DNA of 35,182 nt from Alphaproteobacteria bacterium. Its GTDB lineage: Bacteria; Pseudomonadota; Alphaproteobacteria; Rhodospirillales; WMHbin7. The stretch is taken from assembly GCA_015232335.1 (NCBI GenBank), contig JADFZV010000035.1, forward strand, positions 1 to 35,182, in the 5' to 3' direction. Position numbers and translations under genes: made by a program. Positions 7,528 through 14,867 of the stretch are shown here, one piece after another. How positions within the stretch are numbered: position 1 is the stretch's first letter; each line of letters starts with the position of its first letter. The notes beneath the pieces are model-generated. The model saw only the letters and a list, made by a program, of their open reading frames with translations, was not told where the DNA came from and searched no databases.

Positions 7528-8412
7528 ATGAGCATCATTCCTTTCGACGACCGCGATGGAACCATCTGGATGGACGGCAAGCTGGTGCCCTGGCGCGACG
7601 CCAAGCTGCATGTTTTGTCGCACGGGCTGCATTATGCCTCGGCTGTCTTCGAAGGGGAACGGGCTTACGGCGGGCGGATTTTCAAGCTGACCGAACACAG
7701 CCAGCGCCTGATCGATTCGGGCCGCATGCTGGGCTTCGAAATTCCCTACTCACTTCAAGAAATCGACGAGGCCTGCCGCCTGGTTCTGGCAGACAACAAG
7801 ATGAAGGACGCCTATGTGCGCCCCATCGCCTGGCGCGGCAGCGAGATGATGGGCGTTGCCGCCCAGGCCACCAAAATCCGCGTCGCCATCGCGGTGTGGG
7901 AATGGCCCAGCTACTTCTCGCCTGAAGCCAAGATGAAGGGTATTCGCCTGCAGATGTCGGAATGGCGTCGCCCCGATCCCAAGACCATTCCCTGCAAAGC
8001 CAAGGCGGCGGGGCTTTACATGATCTGCACGCTCTCCAAGCACAAGGCCGAGGACGAGGGCTTTCACGATTCGATGATGCTGGATTATCGCGGACAGATC
8101 GCCGAGGCGACCGGCGCCAACGTCTTCTTCATCATCGACGGCAAGATTCATACGCCCAAGCCCGACTGCTTCCTGGACGGCATCACCAGGCGCACCGTGA
8201 TCGATCTGGCCAGAAAGCGCGGCTTCGAGGTGATCGAGCGCGCCATCATGCCGGAAGAAATGGGAAGTGCTCAGGAATGCTTCCTGACCGGAACGGCGGC
8301 CGAAGTGACCCCGGTGGGCGAGATCGGCGCCTATCGCTTCACGCCCGCACAGGTCTGCAAAACGCTGATGGAAGACTATTCCGCTCTGGTGAATGCTGTG
8401 GGCAAAGGTTAG
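7528..8412 (+). CDS. ilvE: Branched-chain amino-acid aminotransferase
   Basis: 294-residue PLP-dependent fold-type IV aminotransferase. It interconverts Leu, Ile and Val with their 2-oxo acids using 2-oxoglutarate/glutamate. The N-terminal HGLHYASAVFEGERAY motif, the PLP-binding Lys159 in PCKAKAAGLY, the IAEATGANVFF segment contacting the cofactor, and the C-terminal FLTGTAAEVTPV motif are all present. Length is standard. The gene is monocistronic, divergent from the MarR-regulator-kinase operon, and followed by the small unknown gene and the RhuM gene. A D-amino-acid transaminase or 4-amino-4-deoxychorismate lyase is less likely, given the full IlvE motif set. Confidence 0.95.
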   Translation: MSIIPFDDRDGTIWMDGKLVPWRDAKLHVLSHGLHYASAVFEGERAYGGRIFKLTEHSQRLIDSGRMLGFEIPYSLQEIDEACRLVLADNKMKDAYVRPIAWRGSEMMGVAAQATKIRVAIAVWEWPSYFSPEAKMKGIRLQMSEWRRPDPKTIPCKAKAAGLYMICTLSKHKAEDEGFHDSMMLDYRGQIAEATGANVFFIIDGKIHTPKPDCFLDGITRRTVIDLARKRGFEVIERAIMPEEMGSAQECFLTGTAAEVTPVGEIGAYRFTPAQVCKTLMEDYSALVNAVGKG

Positions 8413-8448
8413 GGGGCGTAATGATGGATGGTGGATGGTAGATGCCGA

Positions 8449-8640
8449 ATGAACGAACAGCCAGCTTCAATCACCTTGCACCTTAAGGAAAATCTTAAGG
8501 GCTGGATTGAGAATCTGGCCATGTCGCCCAGCTATAGCAGGCCACTCGGTGCATATATTGAGGTGCTTCAGTACAGCCAGATTGTCAAAGATGCCCGCTT
8601 GAGGCATGAGGCTTTCTTTAAGCAGTTAGGCATCAGTTGA
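8449..8640 (+). CDS. Small protein of unknown function upstream of rhuM
   Basis: About 63 residues (70 if it starts at the ATG at 8428). I recognise no domain. It is mostly helical and mildly basic at the C-terminus (KDARLRHEAFFKQLG), with no membrane segment. Its stop codon lies 2 bp before the rhuM ATG, so it is probably translated together with rhuM. The upstream sequence is a run of GATGG-like repeats with no good ribosome site, and the start is uncertain. Its place as a small gene directly ahead of a RhuM gene would fit an antitoxin or accessory role, but this is speculation. Confidence 0.5.
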   Translation: MNEQPASITLHLKENLKGWIENLAMSPSYSRPLGAYIEVLQYSQIVKDARLRHEAFFKQLGIS

Positions 8641-8642
8641 GC

Positions 8643-9707
8643 ATGACCGAGAGCCCTGCTTCCCCCATTGGCGAGTTGATCCTCTATGAAACCGAGGATG
8701 GCCGGACCCGTGTCGAGTGCCGGTTTGCCGACGAGACCCTGTGGCTCTCCCAGGCTTTGATCGCAGAATTGTTTGGTGTTTCTGTGCCTACGGTAAACGA
8801 GCATCTGAAAAGTGCATATGAAGCCTATGAGTTATCACCAGAGGCAACTATTCGGAAATTCCGAATAGTTCGCCAAGAGGGGGGGCGGCAAGTCACCCGA
8901 AATATTGATCACTACAACCTGGAGGCCATTCTGGCCGTTGGCTACCGGGTACGCTCGTCACGGGGCACCCAGTTCCGCCGTTGGGCGACCGAGCGCTTGC
9001 GGGAGTACCTCGTCAAGGGCTTTACCATGGACGATGTGCGGTTGAAGAACCCGCCCATCGCCGGAAGCGGCATCCCCGACTATTTCGACGAGCTTCTTGA
9101 ACGTATCCGCGACATTCGGGCCAGTGAGGCCCGGATGTATCTTCGGGTGCGCGAGATTCTCGCCCTGGCCGCTGATTATCGCGCCAACGATGCCGACACG
9201 GTGAAATTCTTCAAGGTGATGCAGAACAAGTTGCACTTCGCAGCCACCGGCATGACGGCAGCCGAACTTATAAAGGCACGCGCCAACCACAGTTTACCCT
9301 ATATGGGGCTAACCACGTTCAAGAGCGGCGAAGTGCGCAAGGCCGATGTCGGAATTGCCAAGAACTATTTATCCGAAGGCGAAATCTCGGAACTGAACCG
9401 TATCGTCAGCATGTGGCTCGACTATGCCGATGACCAAGCTAGGCGCCGCCAGCAAATCCACATGAAGGACTGGGAAGAGAAGCTGGATGGCTTTCTTGCC
9501 TTCAACGAGCGCGATGTGCTGAAGAACGCGGGCCAAGTCAGTCATGATCATGCCGTCCGTCACGCTGAGGACGAATACGAACATTATGCCGCCGAGCGAC
9601 GCGCTCTGCTGGAAGCTGAAGGCGAAAGAGATGCAGAGAAGGCTCTGGAAGACGCCGCCCGCACGGTCATGCACATGAAGAAAAAGCCATCTGCAAGGCA
9701 AAAGTGA
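8643..9707 (+). CDS. rhuM: RhuM-family protein
   Basis: 355-residue RhuM-family protein (named for a Salmonella pathogenicity-island gene). The N-terminal region has a helix-turn-helix-like segment (WLSQALIAELFGVSVPTVNEHL) followed by the family block ATIRKFRIVRQEGGRQVTR and HYNLEAILAVGYRVRS...FRRWATERL. The C-terminal half is helical and charged. The biochemical role of the family is not established; members often lie in genomic islands and near defence genes. Here it separates ilvE from the moa cluster together with a small gene, and its base composition is less GC-rich than its neighbours in places, which suggests acquisition. A 25-bp palindrome lies inside the gene at 8846-8870. ATG at 8643 is used; an in-frame TTG at 8637 is less likely. 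Confidence 0.88.
   Translation: MTESPASPIGELILYETEDGRTRVECRFADETLWLSQALIAELFGVSVPTVNEHLKSAYEAYELSPEATIRKFRIVRQEGGRQVTRNIDHYNLEAILAVGYRVRSSRGTQFRRWATERLREYLVKGFTMDDVRLKNPPIAGSGIPDYFDELLERIRDIRASEARMYLRVREILALAADYRANDADTVKFFKVMQNKLHFAATGMTAAELIKARANHSLPYMGLTTFKSGEVRKADVGIAKNYLSEGEISELNRIVSMWLDYADDQARRRQQIHMKDWEEKLDGFLAFNERDVLKNAGQVSHDHAVRHAEDEYEHYAAERRALLEAEGERDAEKALEDAARTVMHMKKKPSARQK
8846..8870. repeat. 25-bp palindrome inside rhuM
   Basis: AACTATTCGGAA (8846-8857), a single central base, then TTCCGAATAGTT (8859-8870): perfect 12-bp arms. It encodes part of the conserved ATIRKFRIV block, so the protein sequence constrains it partly, but the codon choices complete the symmetry. It could be a binding site for the RhuM helix-turn-helix or a coincidence of codon use. 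Confidence 0.6.
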
Positions 9708-9757
9708 CGTTTGATCGTAAGAAGCTTCTTGGCAATTGTATTCAAGATCACAGCCCC

Positions 9758-10219
9758 TTACCCCTGGTCAGAGCGTAACCCCCACCTGTTCGCCGCCGCG
9801 TCGTCGGTTTCCTTGGCGTCCACCCATTTGCCGCCGGATGACCCTTCCTCGAACTTCCAGAAGGGCGCTTTGGTCTTCAGCCAGTCGATCAGAAAATGGC
9901 AGGCATCAAGGGAATCCTTTCGATGCGCCGAGGCGGTCATCACCAGTACGATGCGATCCCCCGGCAGCAACCGCCCCACCCGATGCACGATCAGCGCGTC
10001 GTCGAGCGGCCAGCGCGCCCTGGCCTCGGCCTCGATAGCCTCAAGCTGGCGTTCGGTCATGCCGGGATAATGCTCCAGCGTCATCGCCGTGACACTGCCC
10101 TGATCGGCCCGCACCAAGCCTGCGAACAGGGCAACGCCGCCCAGATCGGTTCGCCCCTGGGTGAAACGGGCGAATTCATGGCCGACGTCGAAATCCTCAG
10201 CCTGAACGCGCACGACCAT
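9758..10219 (-). CDS. moaE: Molybdopterin synthase catalytic subunit MoaE
   Basis: 153-residue large subunit of molybdopterin synthase, which inserts the dithiolene sulfurs into cyclic pyranopterin monophosphate using MoaD thiocarboxylate. Signatures are GALFAG-like GVALFAGLVR, LEHYPGMTERQLEAI, HRVGRLLPGDRIVLV and the catalytic-Lys segment LKTKAPFWKFE (Lys117, Lys122), followed by G...WVDA. It is the last gene of the minus-strand run uvrC-pgsA-mobB-like-moaD-moaE, 4 nt after moaD. It supplies molybdopterin for the molybdoenzymes encoded at 23-31 kb. It is convergent with rhuM, with 50 bp between the genes. Confidence 0.96.
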   Translation of the reverse strand: MVVRVQAEDFDVGHEFARFTQGRTDLGGVALFAGLVRADQGSVTAMTLEHYPGMTERQLEAIEAEARARWPLDDALIVHRVGRLLPGDRIVLVMTASAHRKDSLDACHFLIDWLKTKAPFWKFEEGSSGGKWVDAKETDDAAANRWGLRSDQG

Positions 10220-10223
10220 TGCC

Positions 10224-10475
10224 TCAGCCCCCCGTCACCGGCGGAAAGAAGGCGACCTCGTCGCTGTTCTTGATGGCGGCATCGAAGGAGACATGCTCCT
10301 GATTGAGCGCAGCGCGCAATGTGCGCGCCTCAGCCAAGGCCTCGGCATAGTTGTCGCCTCGCGATTTCAGCCAGCCAACCAGATCGGCCACGGTCTTGAC
10401 ATCAGGCGGCAAGGAAATTTCTTCCTCGCCATGGCCGACACGGGCGCGAATGCTGGCAAAATAAAGGATCTTCAT
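10224..10475 (-). CDS. moaD: Molybdopterin synthase sulfur-carrier subunit MoaD
   Basis: 83-residue ubiquitin-like sulfur carrier. It begins with MKILYFASIRARVG and ends in the required C-terminal Gly-Gly (FFPPVTGG), which is adenylated and thiocarboxylated by MoeB-type enzymes. The gene overlaps the MobB-like gene upstream (ATGA) and is followed by moaE. Length and motif are standard for MoaD. Confidence 0.95.
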   Translation of the reverse strand: MKILYFASIRARVGHGEEEISLPPDVKTVADLVGWLKSRGDNYAEALAEARTLRAALNQEHVSFDAAIKNSDEVAFFPPVTGG

Positions 10476-10921
10476 AAAGCCACCCCCTGCGCACGAGCCT
10501 GAACCAGATCAGCCAGGGCCTTGATATCCACGCAGGCGGCATCGAGCGAGGCCACCACCGAGGCATCGCACCGCCCCCCAGCACTCCCCACCCGCACCTT
10601 GGGATGCGGGCTTGCCTGAAAACCGTCTATCAGGATCACATCGGCAGGCTCAAGCAGGGCCGCCAGTTCCAAAAGCGATGGAGAAGCGCTTGCATTTTCA
10701 TGCATCAGGGCCGACATCTCGGGTGCCATCAGCAGCACTTCCGAGGCCCCCGCCTTGCGGTGTTCGTATGAATCCTTGCCCGGCCTGTCAGGATCGAAAC
10801 CGTCAAGCGCTTCATGCAGCGTCGCCACCCTTATTCCCCGCCCGGACAGTTCCGCTACAAGCCGGTAAAGCACAACTCGCCGTTCTTCCTCGGACTCGCC
10901 CACCAGGCCAAAAAGCCTCAT
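10472..10921 (-). CDS. MobB-like protein with a degenerate P-loop
   Basis: 149 residues, resembling MobB, the GTP-binding adapter of molybdopterin guanine dinucleotide synthesis. The start MRLFGLVG, the central GFDPDRPGKDSYEHRKAGASEVLL block, ALMHEN, and the DVILIDGFQASPHPKVRV block are MobB hallmarks. The Walker A loop, expected as GxSGSGKTTL just after the first strand, is replaced by ESEEERRVVL (residues 9-18), so Gly, Lys and Thr are all lost. GTP binding and hydrolysis are therefore unlikely. The gene lies between pgsA and moaD with ATGA overlaps on both sides, so it is under translational coupling and not obviously decaying. It may be a structural adapter or a delivery factor without GTPase activity. 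Confidence 0.8.
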   Translation of the reverse strand: MRLFGLVGESEEERRVVLYRLVAELSGRGIRVATLHEALDGFDPDRPGKDSYEHRKAGASEVLLMAPEMSALMHENASASPSLLELAALLEPADVILIDGFQASPHPKVRVGSAGGRCDASVVASLDAACVDIKALADLVQARAQGVAL

Positions 10922-11487
10922 GGCTTGTCCAAGGGCTTGCGGATATGGGGCAAGCCTGCCACCAAGTAATCATAGCCGGTAACCATGGTCAAAGCCGCAG
11001 CCAGCCACAGGCCAAGCTCGCCGATCAGGCGCACGGGCAGCCCCTCCGGTCCGGCATCACCCACGATCAACACGCCAATCGCCACCATCTGCAGAGTCGT
11101 CTTCCATTTGGCCAGACGGCTGACCGGCATACTCACCTTGGTCTCGGCCAGGAATTCGCGCAGGCCCGAGACCAGGATTTCCCGGCACAGAATGACCACG
11201 GCGGGCAGGAAGGTGATCGGGCTCATGCGATGAAAAGCTGCCAGCATCAGAAGGATGGCAGCCACCAGCAGCTTGTCGGCGATGGGATCGAGAAAACGGC
11301 CGAAGCTGGAAATCTGGTTGTTGCGCCTGGCCAGCCATCCATCAAAGAAATCGGTGATTCCAGCCACGGCGAAAATGCCCAGCGCAACCCAATGCCAGAA
11401 ATGCCCATCCAGATAGAAGGTCGCCACCACCAAAGGAACGGCGGCAACGCGCGACAAGGTCAGCAGATTGGGCGGGCTGGTCAGCAT
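10918..11487 (-). CDS. pgsA: CDP-diacylglycerol-glycerol-3-phosphate 3-phosphatidyltransferase
   Basis: 189-residue membrane enzyme of phosphatidylglycerol synthesis: CDP-diacylglycerol plus glycerol-3-phosphate gives phosphatidylglycerophosphate. The CDP-alcohol phosphotransferase motif is complete: Asp46, Asp49-Gly50, Ala53-Arg54, Gly63, Asp67 and Asp71. N-terminal PPNLLTLSRVAAVPLV is the usual first helix, and several further hydrophobic helices follow. The gene lies 11 nt after uvrC, an arrangement that is common in proteobacteria, and overlaps the MobB-like gene by ATGA. Confidence 0.95.
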   Translation of the reverse strand: MLTSPPNLLTLSRVAAVPLVVATFYLDGHFWHWVALGIFAVAGITDFFDGWLARRNNQISSFGRFLDPIADKLLVAAILLMLAAFHRMSPITFLPAVVILCREILVSGLREFLAETKVSMPVSRLAKWKTTLQMVAIGVLIVGDAGPEGLPVRLIGELGLWLAAALTMVTGYDYLVAGLPHIRKPLDKP

Positions 11488-11498
11488 GGCGGGGCATT

Positions 11499-13343
11499 TT
11501 ATCCTTCCCCATGGAAGCGGTCATGGATTTTCTTGGCCATGGCACGGCTAATGCCGGGAACTTTCATCAACTCGTCAATTGCAGCCTCGGTTACGGCCTT
11601 TCCCGAGCCGAAATGGTTCAAAAGAGCCTTCTTGCGCCCGGCCCCAATCCCTTCAACATCGTCCAGGGGGGTGGCGCCAATCGCCATCGACCGCTTGGCC
11701 CGGTGCGATCCGATGGCGAATCGATGGGCCTCGTCGCGCAAACGCTGCAGGAAATAGAGCAACGGGTCCTGGGGCGAAAGCTCAATCGGCTCCGCCCGGC
11801 CCGGCTGGAACAATCGCTCGCGCCCGGCATTGCGGTCGGGCCCCTTGGCGATAGCCAGCAGGGCGACATCCAAGATCCCCTCTTCGGCCAAAACCGCCTG
11901 GACGGCATGCAACTGGCCCAGCCCGCCGTCGATCAACACCAGATCGGGCCACAGCCCCTTGTCACGCTCGGGGTCTTCCTTTTGGGCTCGCAGAAACCGC
12001 CGGGTCAGCACTTCGCGCATCATGGCAAAATCGTCGCCCGGCGTCAGATCGGTGCTTTTGATATTAAAGCGTCGATAGGCCGATTTGACGAAGCCTTCGG
12101 GTCCGGCCACGATCATGGCCCCCACGGCGCTGGTCCCCATGACATGGCTGTTGTCGAAGACCTCGATGCGCTGAGGCGCTGCCTCAAGCTCCAGAAGATC
12201 AGACAACTTCTCCAATAGGTCCAGTTGCAAGGCATTCTCGCTTAGGCGGCGCAGCAAGGCTTCTTTCGCATTGACCAGAGCATGCTCGACCGCCTTCTTC
12301 TTGTCGCCGCGCTGAGGCACGGCCAAATCCACCTTGAAACCCGCTCTGAGACCAAGCGCCTCGGCCACCAGTGCCGCTTCCGAAATGGACTCGGACAATA
12401 GAATCAAGGGTGGCGGCAAACGGCTGGCGTAGAACTGCCCCAAAAAGGCGGTCAGGATGTCGGACGCTGCCTCACCCTCGACCTGAGCCGGGAAATAAGC
12501 CCGATTGCCGAAGTTCTGCCCAGCCCGAAAGAAGAAGACCTGAACACAAGAGCGCCCGCCCTCCTGATGGAAGGCCACGATATCGGCATCGGGAATTCCA
12601 GGCAGGCTGATATCCTGGCGGGCCTGAATACGAGCCAGGGCCTGAATGCGGTCGCGGAACAGGGCGGCCTTTTCATAGTCCAGCGCCTGGGAGGCCTCAT
12701 CCATGCGCTTGGCCAAGTTCTTCTGCACCTCGTGGCTCTGCCCGCTCAGAAAGGCCCTGGCCTCGGCCACCAGCCCTCCATAGCCCTCGGGCGAAATCCG
12801 CCCCGCACAGGGCGCTGAACAGCGCTTGATCTGATAAAGCAGGCAAGGCCTAGTGCGGTTGGCGAACACGGCGTCCGAGCAGGTGCGCAGCAGAAAGGCG
12901 CGCTGAAGAATGTTCAACGTCAGGTTTACGGCCGAGCCGGAAGCGAAGGGGCCAAAATAATCGCCCTTCTGGCTTTTGGCTCCGCGATGTTTCATCAGGC
13001 GCGGCCAGGATTGATCGCTTGCCAGCAAAATGAAGGGGAAAGACTTGTCATCCTTGAGCAGGATGTTGAAGTGCGGGCGGAACTCCTTGATCAGATTGCT
13101 TTCCAGCAACAGCGCCTCGGCTTCGGTGCGCGTCACCACCACTTCCAGGGCCGCAGTACGGGCCACCATGCGTTTCAGGCGCTCGGGCAGACGCTCCAGC
13201 TTGGTATAGGCCGCCACCCGCTTCTTCAGGCTTTTCGCCTTGCCGACATACAGAACCACGCCCTTGGCGTCCTGCATGCGATACACGCCCGGCTGCAAGG
13301 GCAGCCGCTTCAACTCCGCTGCTAAAAACTCAAGCCCGTTCAT
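11499..13343 (-). CDS. uvrC: Excinuclease ABC subunit C
   Basis: 614-residue UvrC, which makes both incisions in nucleotide excision repair with UvrB-bound DNA. Order: GIY-YIG nuclease domain (about 15-95; GVYRM and [12 protein letters not shown]), a Cys cluster ([13 protein letters not shown]), the UvrB-binding UVR segment (about 200-235), the RNase-H-like C-terminal nuclease ([33 protein letters not shown]), and the terminal helix-hairpin-helix pair ([35 protein letters not shown]). Length is standard. It heads the operon uvrC-pgsA-mobB-like-moaD-moaE. The 333-bp leader region holds an inverted-repeat structure and a consensus DnaA box; no alphaproteobacterial LexA site (GTTC-N7-GTTC) was seen. 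Confidence 0.97.
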   Translation of the reverse strand: MNGLEFLAAELKRLPLQPGVYRMQDAKGVVLYVGKAKSLKKRVAAYTKLERLPERLKRMVARTAALEVVVTRTEAEALLLESNLIKEFRPHFNILLKDDKSFPFILLASDQSWPRLMKHRGAKSQKGDYFGPFASGSAVNLTLNILQRAFLLRTCSDAVFANRTRPCLLYQIKRCSAPCAGRISPEGYGGLVAEARAFLSGQSHEVQKNLAKRMDEASQALDYEKAALFRDRIQALARIQARQDISLPGIPDADIVAFHQEGGRSCVQVFFFRAGQNFGNRAYFPAQVEGEAASDILTAFLGQFYASRLPPPLILLSESISEAALVAEALGLRAGFKVDLAVPQRGDKKKAVEHALVNAKEALLRRLSENALQLDLLEKLSDLLELEAAPQRIEVFDNSHVMGTSAVGAMIVAGPEGFVKSAYRRFNIKSTDLTPGDDFAMMREVLTRRFLRAQKEDPERDKGLWPDLVLIDGGLGQLHAVQAVLAEEGILDVALLAIAKGPDRNAGRERLFQPGRAEPIELSPQDPLLYFLQRLRDEAHRFAIGSHRAKRSMAIGATPLDDVEGIGAGRKKALLNHFGSGKAVTEAAIDELMKVPGISRAMAKKIHDRFHGEG

Positions 13344-13349
13344 GTTGTG

Positions 13350-13412
13350 ACCTAGCCGGAAGCAACCTCAAAAACCGAGGCGAACGTAAGGGAAAAAGCG
13401 AGGTTACTAGGT
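13350..13412. repeat. Nested inverted repeat in the uvrC leader
   Basis: Two pairs of complementary arms are nested: ACCTAG (13350-13355) with CTAGGT (13407-13412), and AACCTC (13364-13369) with GAGGTT (13400-13405). Together they could fold a 63-nt stem-loop in the uvrC 5' leader, ending 6 nt before the start codon. A small internal hairpin CCTC/GAGG competes with it. It might modulate uvrC translation. Confidence 0.45.
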
Positions 13413-13425
13413 TCTCCACCGATCC

Positions 13426-13434
13426 TGTGGATAA
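13426..13434 (-). promoter_or_regulatory. Consensus DnaA box
   Basis: TGTGGATAA on the plus strand, that is TTATCCACA on the minus strand, an exact match to the strong DnaA-box consensus. It is single: no second box with one mismatch or less was seen nearby. It lies in the uvrC promoter region, so it may be a regulatory or titration site rather than part of an origin. Confidence 0.5.
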
Positions 13435-13676
13435 GTCTGTTGGAAAACACCCCCCAAGAGGCCCACATCCCAGGGACGACCATGGATAGGACCGGATTGC
13501 CGAAAAATTGGGCAGGCGCATTATCTCTTTGATTCTATGGAAAATACTATTTGTCCATTGCAAACATATCGTCATATGCGCCGAAACGGCTTGACAGGGT
13601 TTGAAATGATCCAACCCCCCCTGGGATTGTGGACGAATCGCCCTCCCCCCCGCCTGCAAAAGCCTAGAGATTCCGG

Positions 13677-14090
13677 TCATTTCCCGCCTTGAAAGCGCTC
13701 GATCTCGACACCCACGCTGGCGGCATCGGCAAAGACGTCAAGTTTCTCGATGCGCACGCGCACGACCTCGACCCGCTTATCGTCAAGACAGAGTTCGGCG
13801 ATCCGCTCGGCCAAAGTCTCAACCAATCTGACATGACCCTGACCGGCCAGCCCGCGCACCCCCGCCACCAGCTTTTCGTAGCAGACGACATGGGCCAGAT
13901 CGTCTTCCAGCCTTTCCTCGCGCACCGCCAGATCCAGATTGACCCGCACGCGCTGGGGTGCACGTTCCTCGTGGACATGCACACCAATGCTGCAGGTCAG
14001 CACCAGATCGCGCACGAAGACGTGGCGGACTAGATTTCTGGCATCGGCAATCCGCAGCGGCTGCACCTTGGAATGGGGATGGGCGGACAT
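13677..14090 (-). CDS. folB: Dihydroneopterin aldolase FolB
   Basis: 137-residue tunnel-fold enzyme of folate synthesis: dihydroneopterin gives 6-hydroxymethyl-dihydropterin plus glycolaldehyde. The segments VFVRDLVLTCSIGVHVHE, QRVRVNLDL, DDLAHVVCYE, VRLVETLAERIAE and VRVRIEKLDVF provide the pterin-anchoring Glu91 and the catalytic Lys116 and Tyr71 region. The N-terminal ~22 residues are an extension common in alphaproteobacterial members. It lies 3 nt after the SDR gene, forming a pterin-related pair. Confidence 0.93.
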   Translation of the reverse strand: MSAHPHSKVQPLRIADARNLVRHVFVRDLVLTCSIGVHVHEERAPQRVRVNLDLAVREERLEDDLAHVVCYEKLVAGVRGLAGQGHVRLVETLAERIAELCLDDKRVEVVRVRIEKLDVFADAASVGVEIERFQGGK

Positions 14091-14093
14091 GGG

Positions 14094-14861
14094 CTACTCC
14101 TTGAGCCAAGGCGGCGATGCCGGCGACCAACCCAGATGCTGGCCGCCATCAAGTGCTATCATTTGCCCGGTCACCGCAGGGGCATCGATCAGAAAACACA
14201 CGGCATCGGCAATTTCATCGGGCGTGGTGCCCCTCTGAAGCGGCATGGCCCGGCACTGGCGCTCGAACTCCTGGGCACTCTGGCGAATGCTGGGCAGCGC
14301 TGGACCCGGCCCCACAGCATTAACGCGGATATGGGGCGCCAGGGCCAGAGCCAGCGTACGGGTCAACGTCCACAGCCCTGCCTTGCTCAAGGTATAGGTG
14401 GTGAAATGGGGGGTCAGGTTCCAGACCCGCTGATCGATCAGATTGACCACCGCTCCCTTTGCCCCTTCGGGCAAGTGGCGGGCAAAGGACTGAGTCAGCA
14501 CGAAGGGGGCGCGCAGATTGGTTTCCATATGCATATCCCACAGCTCGCGACTGGTGGATAAGGCCTCGTCACGCTCAAAGACCGAGGCGTTGTTGATGAG
14601 AACCCCCAGGGGGCCCAGGGCGGCATGCGCCTCGGGAACCAGCCTCTCGACATCGGACTCGCAGGCCAGATCGGCCACGGCCACATGCGCGCGAACACCC
14701 AGAGATCGAATCTCCTGGGCCAGAAGTTCGGCCTCGGGGCGGGAGCGATGGCAATGCAAGGTGACGTTAAAGCCCCGCGCCGCCAGCTTCAGGGTGATGG
14801 CTCGGCCGATGCGTTTGGCCGCACCGGTGATCAGGGCATGACGGGGCAGGGTTTCGCTCAA
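14094..14861 (-). CDS. Pteridine-reductase-like SDR (FolM-type)
   Basis: 255-residue short-chain dehydrogenase. The NADPH-binding loop is TGAAKRIG (12-19), with INNASVF (89-95) and NLRAPF following. The catalytic Ser of ordinary SDRs is absent: the segment NLIDQR puts Asp143 there, followed by Tyr156 and Lys160. The Asp-13-Tyr-4-Lys spacing is that of trypanosomatid pteridine reductase PTR1 and bacterial FolM. The enzyme therefore probably reduces dihydromonapterin, dihydrobiopterin or dihydrofolate. The neighbour folB supports a pterin substrate. The GPGPALPS and VTGQMIALDGGQHL segments close the active site. The exact substrate is inference. Such proteins can back up or replace FolA. Confidence 0.85.
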   Translation of the reverse strand: MSETLPRHALITGAAKRIGRAITLKLAARGFNVTLHCHRSRPEAELLAQEIRSLGVRAHVAVADLACESDVERLVPEAHAALGPLGVLINNASVFERDEALSTSRELWDMHMETNLRAPFVLTQSFARHLPEGAKGAVVNLIDQRVWNLTPHFTTYTLSKAGLWTLTRTLALALAPHIRVNAVGPGPALPSIRQSAQEFERQCRAMPLQRGTTPDEIADAVCFLIDAPAVTGQMIALDGGQHLGWSPASPPWLKE

Positions 14862-14867
14862 AGGCCG

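Larger units (their letters stand above)
13344..13676. other. Gene-free region between folB and uvrC
   Basis: 333 bp between two minus-strand genes. I see no protein-like reading frame: a 116-codon minus-strand frame spans it but has no family-like sequence and runs into uvrC. It contains the nested inverted repeat next to the uvrC start, one consensus DnaA box, an AT-richer stretch at about 13520-13580, and homopolymer C runs near 13610-13655. It probably holds the uvrC promoter. Confidence 0.6.

Noticed and set aside
8413..9757. Insertion sequence or integrative element around rhuM
   Set aside because: No transposase, integrase or flanking direct or inverted terminal repeats could be found.
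13426..13434. Replication origin at the DnaA box
   Set aside because: Only one consensus box, no cluster, and no dnaA, gidA, hemE or parAB genes nearby.
13330..13680. 116-codon minus-strand frame between folB and uvrC
   Set aside because: No recognisable domain, overlaps the uvrC start in another frame, and no ribosome site.
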